NCBI GenBank assembly: GCA_947170495.1
Contig: CAMVUB010000018.1
Location: 1 to 46,840 of the forward strand
Length of the DNA: 46,840 nt
Source of the DNA: an uncultured Prevotellaceae bacterium
GTDB lineage: Bacteria > Bacteroidota > Bacteroidia > Bacteroidales > Bacteroidaceae
Direction of reading: 5' to 3'
Made by a program: the position numbers and the translations under genes. Within the stretch, counting starts at the first letter, position 1, and each line of letters starts with the position of its first letter. Positions 17,272 through 24,706 of the stretch are shown piece after piece. The notes beneath the pieces are model-generated. The model had not been told where the DNA came from. It saw nothing but the letters and a program-made list of their open reading frames with translations, and did no database searches.

Positions 17272-19044
17272 GTGTCCCGTCCCGTAGTCATCATTGCCTT
17301 TGCCTTGATGGCGGGGATTGTGGCGGCGGACATCCTCTTCTATCAACGTGAGTTAGTTCCCATGTGGCTGCAACCGGCTGCGTGGGGATTTTGTTTTGTC
17401 CTCACGCTGGTAGCCATCTTTTGCTACCGGCGCGAGGCACGCACGGACACCCTGTTGCGCCATTCCGCCTTTCCCGTCATCACGGCATTGTTCTTTCTGG
17501 TCGTGGGCTTCTGTCGTTATGCGGCAGTGGCCGAACAGCAGCAGCGGCAATGGGCGGTGGAAGGCCAGCCCGTGATGCACGGCAATCCGGATGAGTTTGA
17601 TTTCGCGCGGTGGTGCTGGGTGGCGGGCCGCAACCCTCAGTACCGTCCTCAGGCACCATCCCCGGGAGGGCTGCGTGGCTGGGGACTGGAGGCGAGGAAA
17701 CGCCTCGTAGAACGTCTTGCGGCATTGGACATGGAAGGTCAGACGATGGCCATCGTGACCGCGATGACGCTGGGCGACCGCACGCTGCTGCAGCGCGACA
17801 CGCGCGACCTCTATTCGCGTGTAGGCGCCAGCCATCTGTTGGCGCTCTCGGGCTTGCATCTCGGCATCATCGTGGGACTCTTCCTCACTTGGATGAACGG
17901 TCGCCTGCTCCTGTCGCGATGGCGCCGCCCCGTGGGTGTGCTGGTCTTGTTGTTTATCTGGACCTATACCTTCGTGGCGGGGATGCCCACATCGCTGCTG
18001 CGTGCCGCCTTGATGACGTCCGTCTTCGTCGTGGCCAGCCTCCTGCAACGCTACGGCTCCCCGCTGCAACATCTGTTGCTCACGGCCATCGTGATGATGC
18101 TGTGGCGCCCGATGGCGGTCTTTGATGTCGGGGCACAACTATCCTTCTTGGCGGTGGCGGGCATCCTGCTGTTCTATCGACCGCTGTATATGTGGTTTTT
18201 CGACCGTTGGCGCTATCAGATCTTCTGGTTGGAACGTTACTATCTGATGTGGCCGTTCACGACGCTCGCCGTGTCGCTCTGTGCCCAGGTGCTGACGTTG
18301 CCGCTGGTGGCCTATTACTTTCATCAGATTCCCACCTATGGCACCCTACTCAGCATCGTTTTGATTCCGCTGACGACGCTGTTCCTCATGGCCTCGTTGC
18401 TGCTGATTATCTTGTCGTGGCTGTGGCCGTTGGCGGCCACGTGGCTGTCCGTAGGGGTGTCGTGGCTGCTGGCCGTGCAGCTGTGGCTGATGACGGCGGT
18501 ATCGCGTTGGCCCGGGGCTGTCATCCCTGATTTCTGGAGCCGTAAGGCTGCGCCGCAGGTGGTGGTCTATCACAACCGTCGTTGTCCGGCATTGCACCTC
18601 ATCGCATCGCCGTCGCAAAGCTGGCTGCTGACACCCGAGCCCGATTCGTTGGCGGCGGGGATGTATTATATCCGTCGGGATTTCTGGCTGCGCAGGCTTA
18701 CCGCCGAGCCCATAGTGCTCGACATGCAGGGCGTCGCGCTCAGCAATGGTTTCAAGGCGGTGATGGTGAACAGCAACCTTGTACGCCGCAGCGCAGCTCC
18801 CACGCCTGTCGATGTCCTTTGGCTGACGCGCGGCTTCCGAGGCGGGCGGTTAGAGAATCTGCCACAATGCTATGCCCCGCGCCTGCTGGTGTTGGATGCC
18901 AGCTTGGCCGGATGGCAACGTGAAGCGTTGGCGATGGAAGCCGCGAGGGTGGGGTGGGCTGTCTATGATGTGGCAGCGCAGGGAGCGCTGCGCTTCAAAT
19001 TTGAAGCGCAAGTGAAAAATGAAAGAATGAAAAGTGAAAAATAA
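17272..19044 (+). CDS. comEC: ComEC/Rec2-family competence membrane protein
   Basis: The start is GTG at 17272, directly after a repeat array. N-terminal membrane segments and a DUF4131-like extracellular part (about 20-125) precede the Competence domain (about 155-425), which carries RVGASHLLALSGLHLGIIVGLF and FVAGMPTSLLRAALMTSVF, both characteristic of ComEC. The family forms the inner-membrane channel for single-stranded DNA during natural transformation. The C-terminal 170 residues hold a short degenerate domain in place of a full metallo-beta-lactamase domain; no HxHxDH-type motif is visible. That is a shortened form, and Bacteroidales homologues are often like this. The last residues (QVKNERMKSEK) come from an AAAATGAAAGAATGAAAAGTG simple repeat at the 3' end. 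It converges with the chromate transporter genes. Confidence 0.88.
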   Translation: MSRPVVIIAFALMAGIVAADILFYQRELVPMWLQPAAWGFCFVLTLVAIFCYRREARTDTLLRHSAFPVITALFFLVVGFCRYAAVAEQQQRQWAVEGQPVMHGNPDEFDFARWCWVAGRNPQYRPQAPSPGGLRGWGLEARKRLVERLAALDMEGQTMAIVTAMTLGDRTLLQRDTRDLYSRVGASHLLALSGLHLGIIVGLFLTWMNGRLLLSRWRRPVGVLVLLFIWTYTFVAGMPTSLLRAALMTSVFVVASLLQRYGSPLQHLLLTAIVMMLWRPMAVFDVGAQLSFLAVAGILLFYRPLYMWFFDRWRYQIFWLERYYLMWPFTTLAVSLCAQVLTLPLVAYYFHQIPTYGTLLSIVLIPLTTLFLMASLLLIILSWLWPLAATWLSVGVSWLLAVQLWLMTAVSRWPGAVIPDFWSRKAAPQVVVYHNRRCPALHLIASPSQSWLLTPEPDSLAAGMYYIRRDFWLRRLTAEPIVLDMQGVALSNGFKAVMVNSNLVRRSAAPTPVDVLWLTRGFRGGRLENLPQCYAPRLLVLDASLAGWQREALAMEAARVGWAVYDVAAQGALRFKFEAQVKNERMKSEK

Positions 19045-19056
19045 GAGAATCTATTG

Positions 19057-19629
19057 TCAAAACAATAGAATCCCCACAAGGGCGCAGAAGAGGAGTGTGC
19101 GGATGGGGCTGAGTTTATAGACTTGACAGGCGATGAGGGTGCCTACGAAGATGGCCACGCTGATCCAGAACTGCCAAGGTGAGTCCGAAGGTGTGGAGAA
19201 GTTCTCGGGTGTCATCAGCAGTAGGCAGGCGGCAGCCAGCAGACCAACGACCGCAGGGCGCAGCCCCATGAAGACATGCTCCACAGCGGGGTGATGCTTG
19301 TACTGCATCAGGAACTTCGAGATGAGGAGCATCAGGATGAACGATGGCAGCACGACCGCGAACGTGGCGGTGGCGGAACCGAGGATGCCCATCCATTCGG
19401 CACCGCCGGCATTGACGACAGCGGTGTAGCCCACATACGTGGCGGAGTTGATGCCGATGGGGCCGGGTGTCATCTGGGAGACGGCCACGATGTCCGTGAA
19501 CTCGCCCATCGTCATCCAATGGTGGTTCGTGACGACCTCGCCTTGAATCATCGAGATCATCGCATATCCACCGCCGAAGCCGAAGAGGCCGATGAGGAAG
19601 AAGGTATAGAAGAGCTGGAAGAATATCAC
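19057..19629 (-). CDS. Chromate transporter subunit (ChrA half), second of pair
   Basis: This 190-aa half-size CHR protein starts with the GTG at 19629 (VIFFQLFYTFFLIGLFGFGGGYAMI); the frame runs further upstream but overlaps the preceding gene and reads through a repeat. It shows the CHR signature GFGGGYAMI near the N-terminus and MTPGPIGINSATYVGY, then about five membrane segments. CHR proteins form inner-membrane exporters of chromate and possibly other anions, and half-size members work as pairs. The partner gene lies 17 nt upstream, separated only by a TTGAGGG repeat array. The real physiological anion is uncertain. Confidence 0.9.
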   Translation of the reverse strand: MIFFQLFYTFFLIGLFGFGGGYAMISMIQGEVVTNHHWMTMGEFTDIVAVSQMTPGPIGINSATYVGYTAVVNAGGAEWMGILGSATATFAVVLPSFILMLLISKFLMQYKHHPAVEHVFMGLRPAVVGLLAAACLLLMTPENFSTPSDSPWQFWISVAIFVGTLIACQVYKLSPIRTLLFCALVGILLF

Positions 19630-19664
19630 GGTTGAGGGATGAGGGTTTATGGTTGAGGGGTTGT
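19630..19664. repeat. TTGAGGG/TTTATGG array between the two chromate transporter genes
   Basis: Units gttgaggg, atgaggg, tttatggttgagggg fill the junction. The array encodes the C-terminal TTPQP of the upstream subunit and supplies the nucleotides right before the GTG of the downstream one. Confidence 0.75.
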
Positions 19665-20183
19665 GATTAGCCGGCCGTAGAGGAAACCACCCAGTCCGGC
19701 GGCGACGATGACCCAGATGGGAGAGACACCGAACATCCAGATGAGGAAGGCACCGAGGACAGGAATCCAAATATTATAGCGATTGATTTTAGCGCTTTTG
19801 GCCATCTTGAACGTCGGGGCAGCGATGAGGGCTACGACACAGGGACGGATGCCTCGGAAGGCACGAGCCACCCACACATTGTCCTGGAACTGACGGAAGA
19901 AGAGGGCGATGGCCAGGATGATGAGGAACGAGGGCAAGATGCACCCGAGGGTCGCCATCAACGCCCCCCATGTGCCACGAATCTTATAGCCGATGAAGAT
20001 GGCGATGTTCACGGCGAAGATGCCTGGGCACGACTGCGCCACCGCCATCAGGTCCAGCAGCTCCTCGCGCGAAATCCACTGCCTCTCCTCCACCACCTTC
20101 TCCTCTATCAGCGGAATCATCGCATAGCCACCGCCAATGGTGAAGAGGCCGATACCCCAAAATACTTTAAACAGAGTAAGCAT
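19647..20183 (-). CDS. Chromate transporter subunit (ChrA half), first of pair
   Basis: This 178-aa half-size CHR protein has the N-terminal signature GLFTIGGGYAMIPLIEEKVV, then AQSCPGIFAVNIAIFIGYKIRG, matching the PGP-type motif with Cys-Pro-Gly. Five to six hydrophobic segments fit a polytopic inner-membrane protein. The final residues come from a CCCTCAA-type repeat. Its ATG lies inside the end of the four-helix-bundle gene (17-nt overlap), so the two are probably translated from one transcript. It pairs with the second subunit just downstream. Confidence 0.9.
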   Translation of the reverse strand: MLTLFKVFWGIGLFTIGGGYAMIPLIEEKVVEERQWISREELLDLMAVAQSCPGIFAVNIAIFIGYKIRGTWGALMATLGCILPSFLIILAIALFFRQFQDNVWVARAFRGIRPCVVALIAAPTFKMAKSAKINRYNIWIPVLGAFLIWMFGVSPIWVIVAAGLGGFLYGRLITTPQP

Positions 20184-20565
20184 GGTTTATGGTTGAGGGT
20201 TTATGGTTGAGGGTTACTTCTTTCAAGCGAGATAACATTTTTGCAATTCTTCTAATCAAAGTATCTGCATTTGAATAATCTTCAGGGGTTATATATCCGA
20301 GCTCACTTGAAATTTCCAATTGGCAAACAACTTCCATTAACGAACCATATGCTGTTTCAAGAAAATAGGCCTTCTCTTTTGGTGATGAATGTGACATTCC
20401 TTCTGCGATGTTGGACGGGATGGACATAGTGGCGCGTCTGAGTTGGTCACATAACGCATATTTCTCTTCTTGCGGATAACGTTTGAGAAATTGATAGACC
20501 ATCTTTACCAACTCCTTAGAGAATTGGTAAACTTCTAAATTCTGGAAATTAAAAAGCCGATCCAT
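20167..20565 (-). CDS. Four-helix-bundle protein (S23/IVP-like)
   Basis: This 132-aa protein starts at the ATG at 20565 (MDRLFNFQNLEVYQFSKELV). The frame upstream is repeat sequence. It has the family's pattern: FQNLEVYQFSKELVKMVY, QLRRATMSIPSNIAEGMSHS, KAYFLETAYGSLMEVVCQLEIS and RIAKMLSRL. Such proteins are found encoded in 23S rRNA intervening sequences and as scattered chromosomal copies; they resemble the Avd accessory protein of diversity-generating retroelements, and their role is unknown. Here the gene is framed by inverted copies of the TTGAGGG/CCCTCAA repeat (20183-20216 and 20584-20612). The C-terminal TLNHKPSTINHAYSV is repeat-encoded and runs into the chromate transporter start. 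Confidence 0.88.
   Translation of the reverse strand: MDRLFNFQNLEVYQFSKELVKMVYQFLKRYPQEEKYALCDQLRRATMSIPSNIAEGMSHSSPKEKAYFLETAYGSLMEVVCQLEISSELGYITPEDYSNADTLIRRIAKMLSRLKEVTLNHKPSTINHAYSV
20183..20216. repeat. TTTATGGTTGAGGG array, left flank of the four-helix-bundle gene
   Basis: Two units of ggtttatggttgagg lie in a row. With the inverse-oriented copy at 20584-20612 it brackets the four-helix-bundle gene. Confidence 0.8.
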
Positions 20566-20583
20566 GTTAATCGCAATGAATGT

Positions 20584-20612
20584 CCATAATCCATAAACCC
20601 TCAACCCTCAAC
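20584..20612. repeat. CCATAAACCCTCAACC array, right flank of the four-helix-bundle gene
   Basis: Units ccataatccataaaccctcaaccctcaacc lie in the opposite orientation to the array at 20183-20216. The array also supplies the last codons and the TGA stop of purL (20601-20603). Confidence 0.8.
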
Positions 20613-23600
20613 CGCGCCTTTGGCGCGCTCGCACCATTTCCTTGCATTCACGAAGGCTTCGAGCCAGGGGGTGACGTCGTCCATGCGGCGGTCGGCGGGA
20701 TAGTAGGCGCACTGCCAGGGGAAGATGGCGCGCTCAAGGTGAGGCATCATCGCCAGATGACGACCGTCCGCCGAGCAGAGGCCGGCCACGCTGTAGTCGG
20801 AGCCGTTGGGGTTGCCGGGATACTGGTCGTAGCTGTACTTCGCCACCACATGGTACTCGCTCTCGGGCTGCGGCAGATGGAACTTGCCCTCGCCGTGGGC
20901 CACCCAGATGCCCAGCTTCGAGCCGGCCAGCGAGCCGAGCATCACGCTGTTGTTCTCAGGGATGGTGAGCCCGAGGAAGGCGGACTCAAACTTGTGCGAG
21001 GTATTGTGGAGCATAGCGGCCCCCCTTACGGCCCCCGAGGGGGCTTCTATTGTTTTGCTATTAGAGGACTTTCCATCCGTGTCCCCCTCGGGGGACGACA
21101 GGGGGGCCACTTCAAGAAGACCCAATTCCACCATCAGCTGGCAACCGTTGCAGATGCCGAGCGAGAGGGTGTCTGGACGGGCATAGAAACGGTCGAGGGC
21201 TGCCTTGGCCTTCGGGTTGTAGAGGAAGGCACCCGCCCAACCCTTGGCGGAGCCGAGGACGTCGCTGTTCGAGAAGCCGCCGCAGAAGACAATCATCTGG
21301 ATCTCGTCCAGCGTCTCGCGACCCGTGATGAGGTCGGTCATCATCACATCCTTCACGTCGAAGCCAGCGAGATAGAGGCTGTAAGCCATCTCGCGCTCAC
21401 CATTCGTTCCCTTCTCGCGGATAATGGCCGCCTTGGGCCTCTTCTCGCATGCCGCAGGCATGCGAGAAGAGCCCATCTTCCATTCCAGCGGCTGGTTCTT
21501 ATAATTCTTATAGCGCTCCTCGGCGCAGCCGTTCATGCTCTGCTTGGTATCGAGCTGATAGGACGTGTGATACCAGATGTCGCGCAGCTGGTCGATGTCG
21601 AGGGTCTCCTCGTAGTCCCCCTTGCGGATGCGCAGCGAACGCTCCTTGGCGGGGACACCTATATATATGTAGCCTACGCCGGCTTCGTCCATCAGCTTCT
21701 TGAACTCCTCCTCGTGTTTCGTGCTCACCTGCACGACCACACCCGGGTTCTCGGCGAAGAGGATCTTCGTGAGGTCTTCGCAGGCGAAGTTGTTGAGGTT
21801 GACCTTCAGGCCGCCCTTCGTGTTGGCGAAGCACATCTCCAGGAGGGTCGTGATGAGACCGCCGGCGCTGATGTCATGACCTGCCAGCAGCAAGCCTTTC
21901 TGCACGCACTCCTGCACCGTGTTGAACGCATCGCGGAAGTATTCGGGATTCGTGCATGTAGGCACGTCGCTGCCCACCTTGCCTTTGCTCTGTGCATAGG
22001 CGCTGCCGCCGAGACGCAGCTCGTCAAACGAGAAGTCGATATGGTAGAGGGCGCTCTTGGGCTCATCGGCCAGCACAGGACTCACCACCTTGCGCACATC
22101 GCTGACCTCACCGCCGGAAGTGACGATGACGGTGCCCGGCGCGATGACCTTCGTGCCATCGGGGTATTTCTGCGTCATCGAGAGGCTGTCCTTACCTGTC
22201 GGCACATTGATTTCCAGGGCGCAGCAGAACTCCGAGAGCGCCTCCACGGCCTTGTACAGACGCGCATCCTCACCCTTCTGTGAGCGGCACGGCCACATCC
22301 AGTTGGCACTGAGGCTGACGCTGTCGAGACCTTCCGCCAGCGGAGCCCATACGATATTCGTCAGGCTCTCTGCCACAGAGAGGACGGAGCCCGCGGCGGG
22401 GTCTGCGAGACCGGCCTGCGGCGCATGACCGAGGGCCGTAGCAATACCTTTCTCTCCTTTGTAGTCGAGGGCTACGACACCGCAGTCCGAGAGCGGCAGC
22501 TGCAGCTCGCCCTGACATTGCTGGCGCGCCACCTTACCCGTCACGGAGCGGTCCACCTTGTTCGTCAACCAGTCCTTGCAGGCCACCGCCTCGAGCGAGA
22601 GGATGCGCCCAAGGGCGCGGTTGAGGGTTGATGGTTTATCGTTTATGGTGCGCTGCGCTTGGCCTCCCTCATCCCTCAACCTTAAACCCTCAACCGGCGC
22701 GTAGCGCCTCTCGACGGTTTCGTCGGTCATCACCGTCTTGGGTGAGTGGCCGAACATCTGGGCGACATCAAGGTCGAAGGGACGGACACCGTCGCCCTGC
22801 TCGAAGGCGAAGTGGGCGTCGCCTGTGGTCTCGCCAACAACATACAGCGGGGCGCGCTCGCGCTCGGCAATCTTGCGTACGTGGTCGATGTGCTCCTCTT
22901 GAATCAGCAGGCCCATGCGCTCCTGGCTCTCGTTGGCGATGATCTCCTTGCTGGAGAGCGTCGGGTCGCCGATGGGCAGCTTGGTCATATCAATGAGGCC
23001 GCCGCACTCCTCCACCAGCTCGCTCAGGCAGTTCACATGACCTGCCGAACCGTGGTCGTGAATCGAGACGACGGGGTTGACATCCTCTTCGCACAGCGAA
23101 CGCACCAGGTTGTAGGCGCGTTTCTGCATCTCGGGGTTGGCACGCTGCACAGCGTTCAGCTCGATGCCGCTGCTGTAGCGACCCGTATCCACGCTGCTCA
23201 CGGAGCCACCGCCGAGGCCGATGCGGTAGTTGTCGCCACCCACGACGACAATCTTGTTGCCCTTCTCGGGTGTGCCCTTCAGGCAGTCGCGCTTCGTGCC
23301 GTAGCCTACGCCGCCTGCCAGCATGATGACCTTGTCGTAGCCATACTGCTCGCCGTTCTCCTCATGCTCGAAGGTGAGCACCGAGCCCGTGATCAGCGGC
23401 TGGCCGAACTTATTGCCGAAGTCGCTGGCACCGTTCGAAGCCTTGATCAGAATCTGCTCAGGTGTCTGGTAGAGCCACTTACGTGGCTTCATGGTTGAGG
23501 GTTTATGGTTGAGGGTTGAGGGCTCTTTTCCCTCATCCATAAACCCTAAACCCTCATCCGACTTCGGATACGAAGTCATATACACCGCCGTGCCGGCGAT

Positions 23601-24524
23601 GGGCCAGGAGCCTACGCCGCCACCCATGCGGTCGCGGATCTCGCCGCCGGTGCCTGTGCTGGCACCGTTGAAGGGCTCCACGGTCGTGGGGAAGTTGTGC
23701 GTCTCGGCCTTGATGCTGATGACACTCTCGATGGGCTTCACGCGGAACCAGTCGCTGGTGGCGTGGTCGGCGGGTGCGAACTGCTCCACGACGGGACCTT
23801 CGGCAAACGCCACATTATCCTTATATGCGGAGATGATCTTATGCGGGTTCTCCTGGGTCGTGCGCTTGATCATCGCAAACAGGCTGCTGGGCATCTCCTG
23901 GCCGTCGATGATGAACGTGCCGCCGAAGATCTTGTGGCGGCAGTGTTCGCTGTTGATCTGCGCGAAGCCGAAGACCTCGCTGTCCGTCAGCTTGCGGCCC
24001 AGCTGCCCTTCCACCTGGTGCAGGTACTCAATCTCTTCGGGTGACAGCGCCAGGCCCTCCTGCTCGTTGTACTCCTCCAGGTTCTCGATATGCTGGATGG
24101 GAGCCGGCTGGATGTTGACCGTGAAGATGTCCTGGTCGAGGCCGTTGTAGAGGCGCTGCAGCATCGGGTCAATTTGACAATTTGACGATTTACAATTTGA
24201 CGATTGAGGCTTCGAGGATTGCTGTAAGTTGCTATCTGCATTGTCCAATTGTAAATTGTCCAATTGTCCAATCGGATAGTATTCCTCTATGCGCTGGATG
24301 CCCTGAATGGCCATGTTCTGCGTAATCTCCACTGCATTCGTGCTCCACGGCGTGATCATCTCGCGGCGGGGACCTACGAAGGTGCCGTCGAGCGCGGTGG
24401 CGTCGATGAGCGCGGCATCGCCATAGAGCCAGCATAGTTTCTGGATTTCCTCGGGAGTTAACTGATGATTCGCCTGCGTGGCGATGATGGACTGTTCCTT
24501 GGTGCGGAAGAAGAAAATGGCCAT
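20601..24524 (-). CDS. purL: Phosphoribosylformylglycinamidine synthase, large single-chain form, with four in-frame repeat inserts
   Basis: The start is at 24524 (MAIFFFRTKEQSIIATQ). The enzyme makes FGAM from FGAR, ATP and glutamine in purine synthesis. Family features: the N-terminal domain, the linker (LGRKLTDSEVFGFAQINSEHCRH), the first ATP-binding half (ETHNFPTTVEPFNGASTGTGG), the second half, and a C-terminal class I glutaminase domain with nucleophile Cys1125 in LGICNGCQLM and a late PWQCAYYP segment. The 1307-aa chain is longer than the roughly 1230-1240 usual for Bacteroidetes because of inserts at about residues 84-119 (CAATTTG repeat pair), 322-345 and 610-636 (CCCTCAA repeat pairs), and 1139-1169 (GC-rich inverted pair). 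None breaks the frame. The C-terminal VEG and stop are also repeat-derived. The conserved core looks intact, so the enzyme is probably functional. Confidence 0.95.
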   Translation of the reverse strand: MAIFFFRTKEQSIIATQANHQLTPEEIQKLCWLYGDAALIDATALDGTFVGPRREMITPWSTNAVEITQNMAIQGIQRIEEYYPIGQLDNLQLDNADSNLQQSSKPQSSNCKSSNCQIDPMLQRLYNGLDQDIFTVNIQPAPIQHIENLEEYNEQEGLALSPEEIEYLHQVEGQLGRKLTDSEVFGFAQINSEHCRHKIFGGTFIIDGQEMPSSLFAMIKRTTQENPHKIISAYKDNVAFAEGPVVEQFAPADHATSDWFRVKPIESVISIKAETHNFPTTVEPFNGASTGTGGEIRDRMGGGVGSWPIAGTAVYMTSYPKSDEGLGFMDEGKEPSTLNHKPSTMKPRKWLYQTPEQILIKASNGASDFGNKFGQPLITGSVLTFEHEENGEQYGYDKVIMLAGGVGYGTKRDCLKGTPEKGNKIVVVGGDNYRIGLGGGSVSSVDTGRYSSGIELNAVQRANPEMQKRAYNLVRSLCEEDVNPVVSIHDHGSAGHVNCLSELVEECGGLIDMTKLPIGDPTLSSKEIIANESQERMGLLIQEEHIDHVRKIAERERAPLYVVGETTGDAHFAFEQGDGVRPFDLDVAQMFGHSPKTVMTDETVERRYAPVEGLRLRDEGGQAQRTINDKPSTLNRALGRILSLEAVACKDWLTNKVDRSVTGKVARQQCQGELQLPLSDCGVVALDYKGEKGIATALGHAPQAGLADPAAGSVLSVAESLTNIVWAPLAEGLDSVSLSANWMWPCRSQKGEDARLYKAVEALSEFCCALEINVPTGKDSLSMTQKYPDGTKVIAPGTVIVTSGGEVSDVRKVVSPVLADEPKSALYHIDFSFDELRLGGSAYAQSKGKVGSDVPTCTNPEYFRDAFNTVQECVQKGLLLAGHDISAGGLITTLLEMCFANTKGGLKVNLNNFACEDLTKILFAENPGVVVQVSTKHEEEFKKLMDEAGVGYIYIGVPAKERSLRIRKGDYEETLDIDQLRDIWYHTSYQLDTKQSMNGCAEERYKNYKNQPLEWKMGSSRMPAACEKRPKAAIIREKGTNGEREMAYSLYLAGFDVKDVMMTDLITGRETLDEIQMIVFCGGFSNSDVLGSAKGWAGAFLYNPKAKAALDRFYARPDTLSLGICNGCQLMVELGLLEVAPLSSPEGDTDGKSSNSKTIEAPSGAVRGAAMLHNTSHKFESAFLGLTIPENNSVMLGSLAGSKLGIWVAHGEGKFHLPQPESEYHVVAKYSYDQYPGNPNGSDYSVAGLCSADGRHLAMMPHLERAIFPWQCAYYPADRRMDDVTPWLEAFVNARKWCERAKGAVEG
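21018..21108. repeat. 91-bp GC-rich inverted-pair element inside purL
   Basis: The left arm ggccccccttacggcccc continues with cgagggggc, then a spacer of about 38 bp, then a right arm tccccctcgggggacgaca and ggggggcc. The outer ends ggcccccc/ggggggcc are inverted. In the purL frame it reads APLSSPEGDT ... APSGAVRGAA. It lies about 15 codons after the glutaminase nucleophile. A near copy is at 28402-28491. Confidence 0.88.
22619..22695. repeat. Inverted pair of CCCTCAA-type arrays inside purL
   Basis: The plus strand reads ggttgagggttgatggttta, a GC-rich spacer, then ccctcatccctcaacc and ttaaaccctcaacc: an inverted pair that could fold into a hairpin. In the purL frame it encodes a Pro/Ser/Thr-poor linker ending TINDKPSTLNRALG. 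Confidence 0.8.
23491..23559. repeat. Second inverted pair of CCCTCAA-type arrays inside purL
   Basis: The plus strand reads atggttgagggtttatgg, gttgagggttgaggg, spacer ctctttt, then ccctcatccataaaccc and taaaccctcatcc. The encoded segment is KEPSTLNHKPSTMK, an insertion relative to the family. Confidence 0.8.
24169..24274. repeat. Inverted pair of CAATTTG-type repeats inside purL
   Basis: The left arm is caatttgacaatttgacg, then tttacaatttgacgatt; the right arm is attgtccaattgtaaattg and tccaattgtccaat. The spacer is about 37 bp. The encoded segment is rich in Gln, Asn, Ser and Cys (QLDNLQLDNADSN, SSNCKSSNCQ). A related copy lies at 26985-27010. Confidence 0.8.
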
Positions 24525-24554
24525 GAGAATAATGTAAGATGTTGTTTGCGCGTG

Positions 24555-24562
24555 CAAAGATA
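24555..24562 (-). promoter_or_regulatory. -7 element for purL
   Basis: On the minus strand TATCTTTG matches TAnnTTTG and sits 31 nt before the chosen purL ATG. A TTTG (24589-24592, minus) is 26 nt upstream, which is longer than the usual gap. The site supports the start at 24524 rather than an upstream Met at 24557. Confidence 0.5.
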
Positions 24563-24636
24563 GCGCAAATAAGTGGATTTATTACCATCAAAAGAGCCTT
24601 TTTATCTATTAAAATAGAAAAAAACTCTCAAAAAAG

Positions 24637-24667
24637 TTGTAACCTATCTTAAGAAACCTTACTTTTG
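24637..24667 (+). promoter_or_regulatory. Promoter of the outer-membrane protein/lipoprotein operon
   Basis: TTG at 24637-24639 and a perfect TACTTTTG at 24660-24667 are spaced by 20 nt. The start codon follows at 24707, giving a leader of about 33 nt. It is divergent from the purL promoter. Confidence 0.7.
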
Positions 24668-24706
24668 CGCCAACAATGCATATTATTCATTAAATATCTT
24701 TAGTCC

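Noticed and set aside
17353..18138. Minus-strand frame (261 aa) opposite comEC
   Set aside because: Composition (His/Gln/Arg-rich) is that of an antisense frame; comEC motifs are clear on the plus strand.
19051..19068. Hairpin ctattg/caatag between comEC and the chromate transporter genes as a bidirectional terminator
   Set aside because: Only a 6-bp A+T-rich stem and it overlaps the minus-strand stop codon; too weak to annotate.
20580..22283. Long plus-strand frame (567 aa) opposite purL
   Set aside because: It is the antisense shadow of a highly conserved, GC-rich purL and has no start context or recognisable domain.
22619..23559. CRISPR array suspected from clustered short repeats
   Set aside because: Units are 7-14 bp, adjacent, without uniform spacers, and lie inside an open reading frame; no cas genes.
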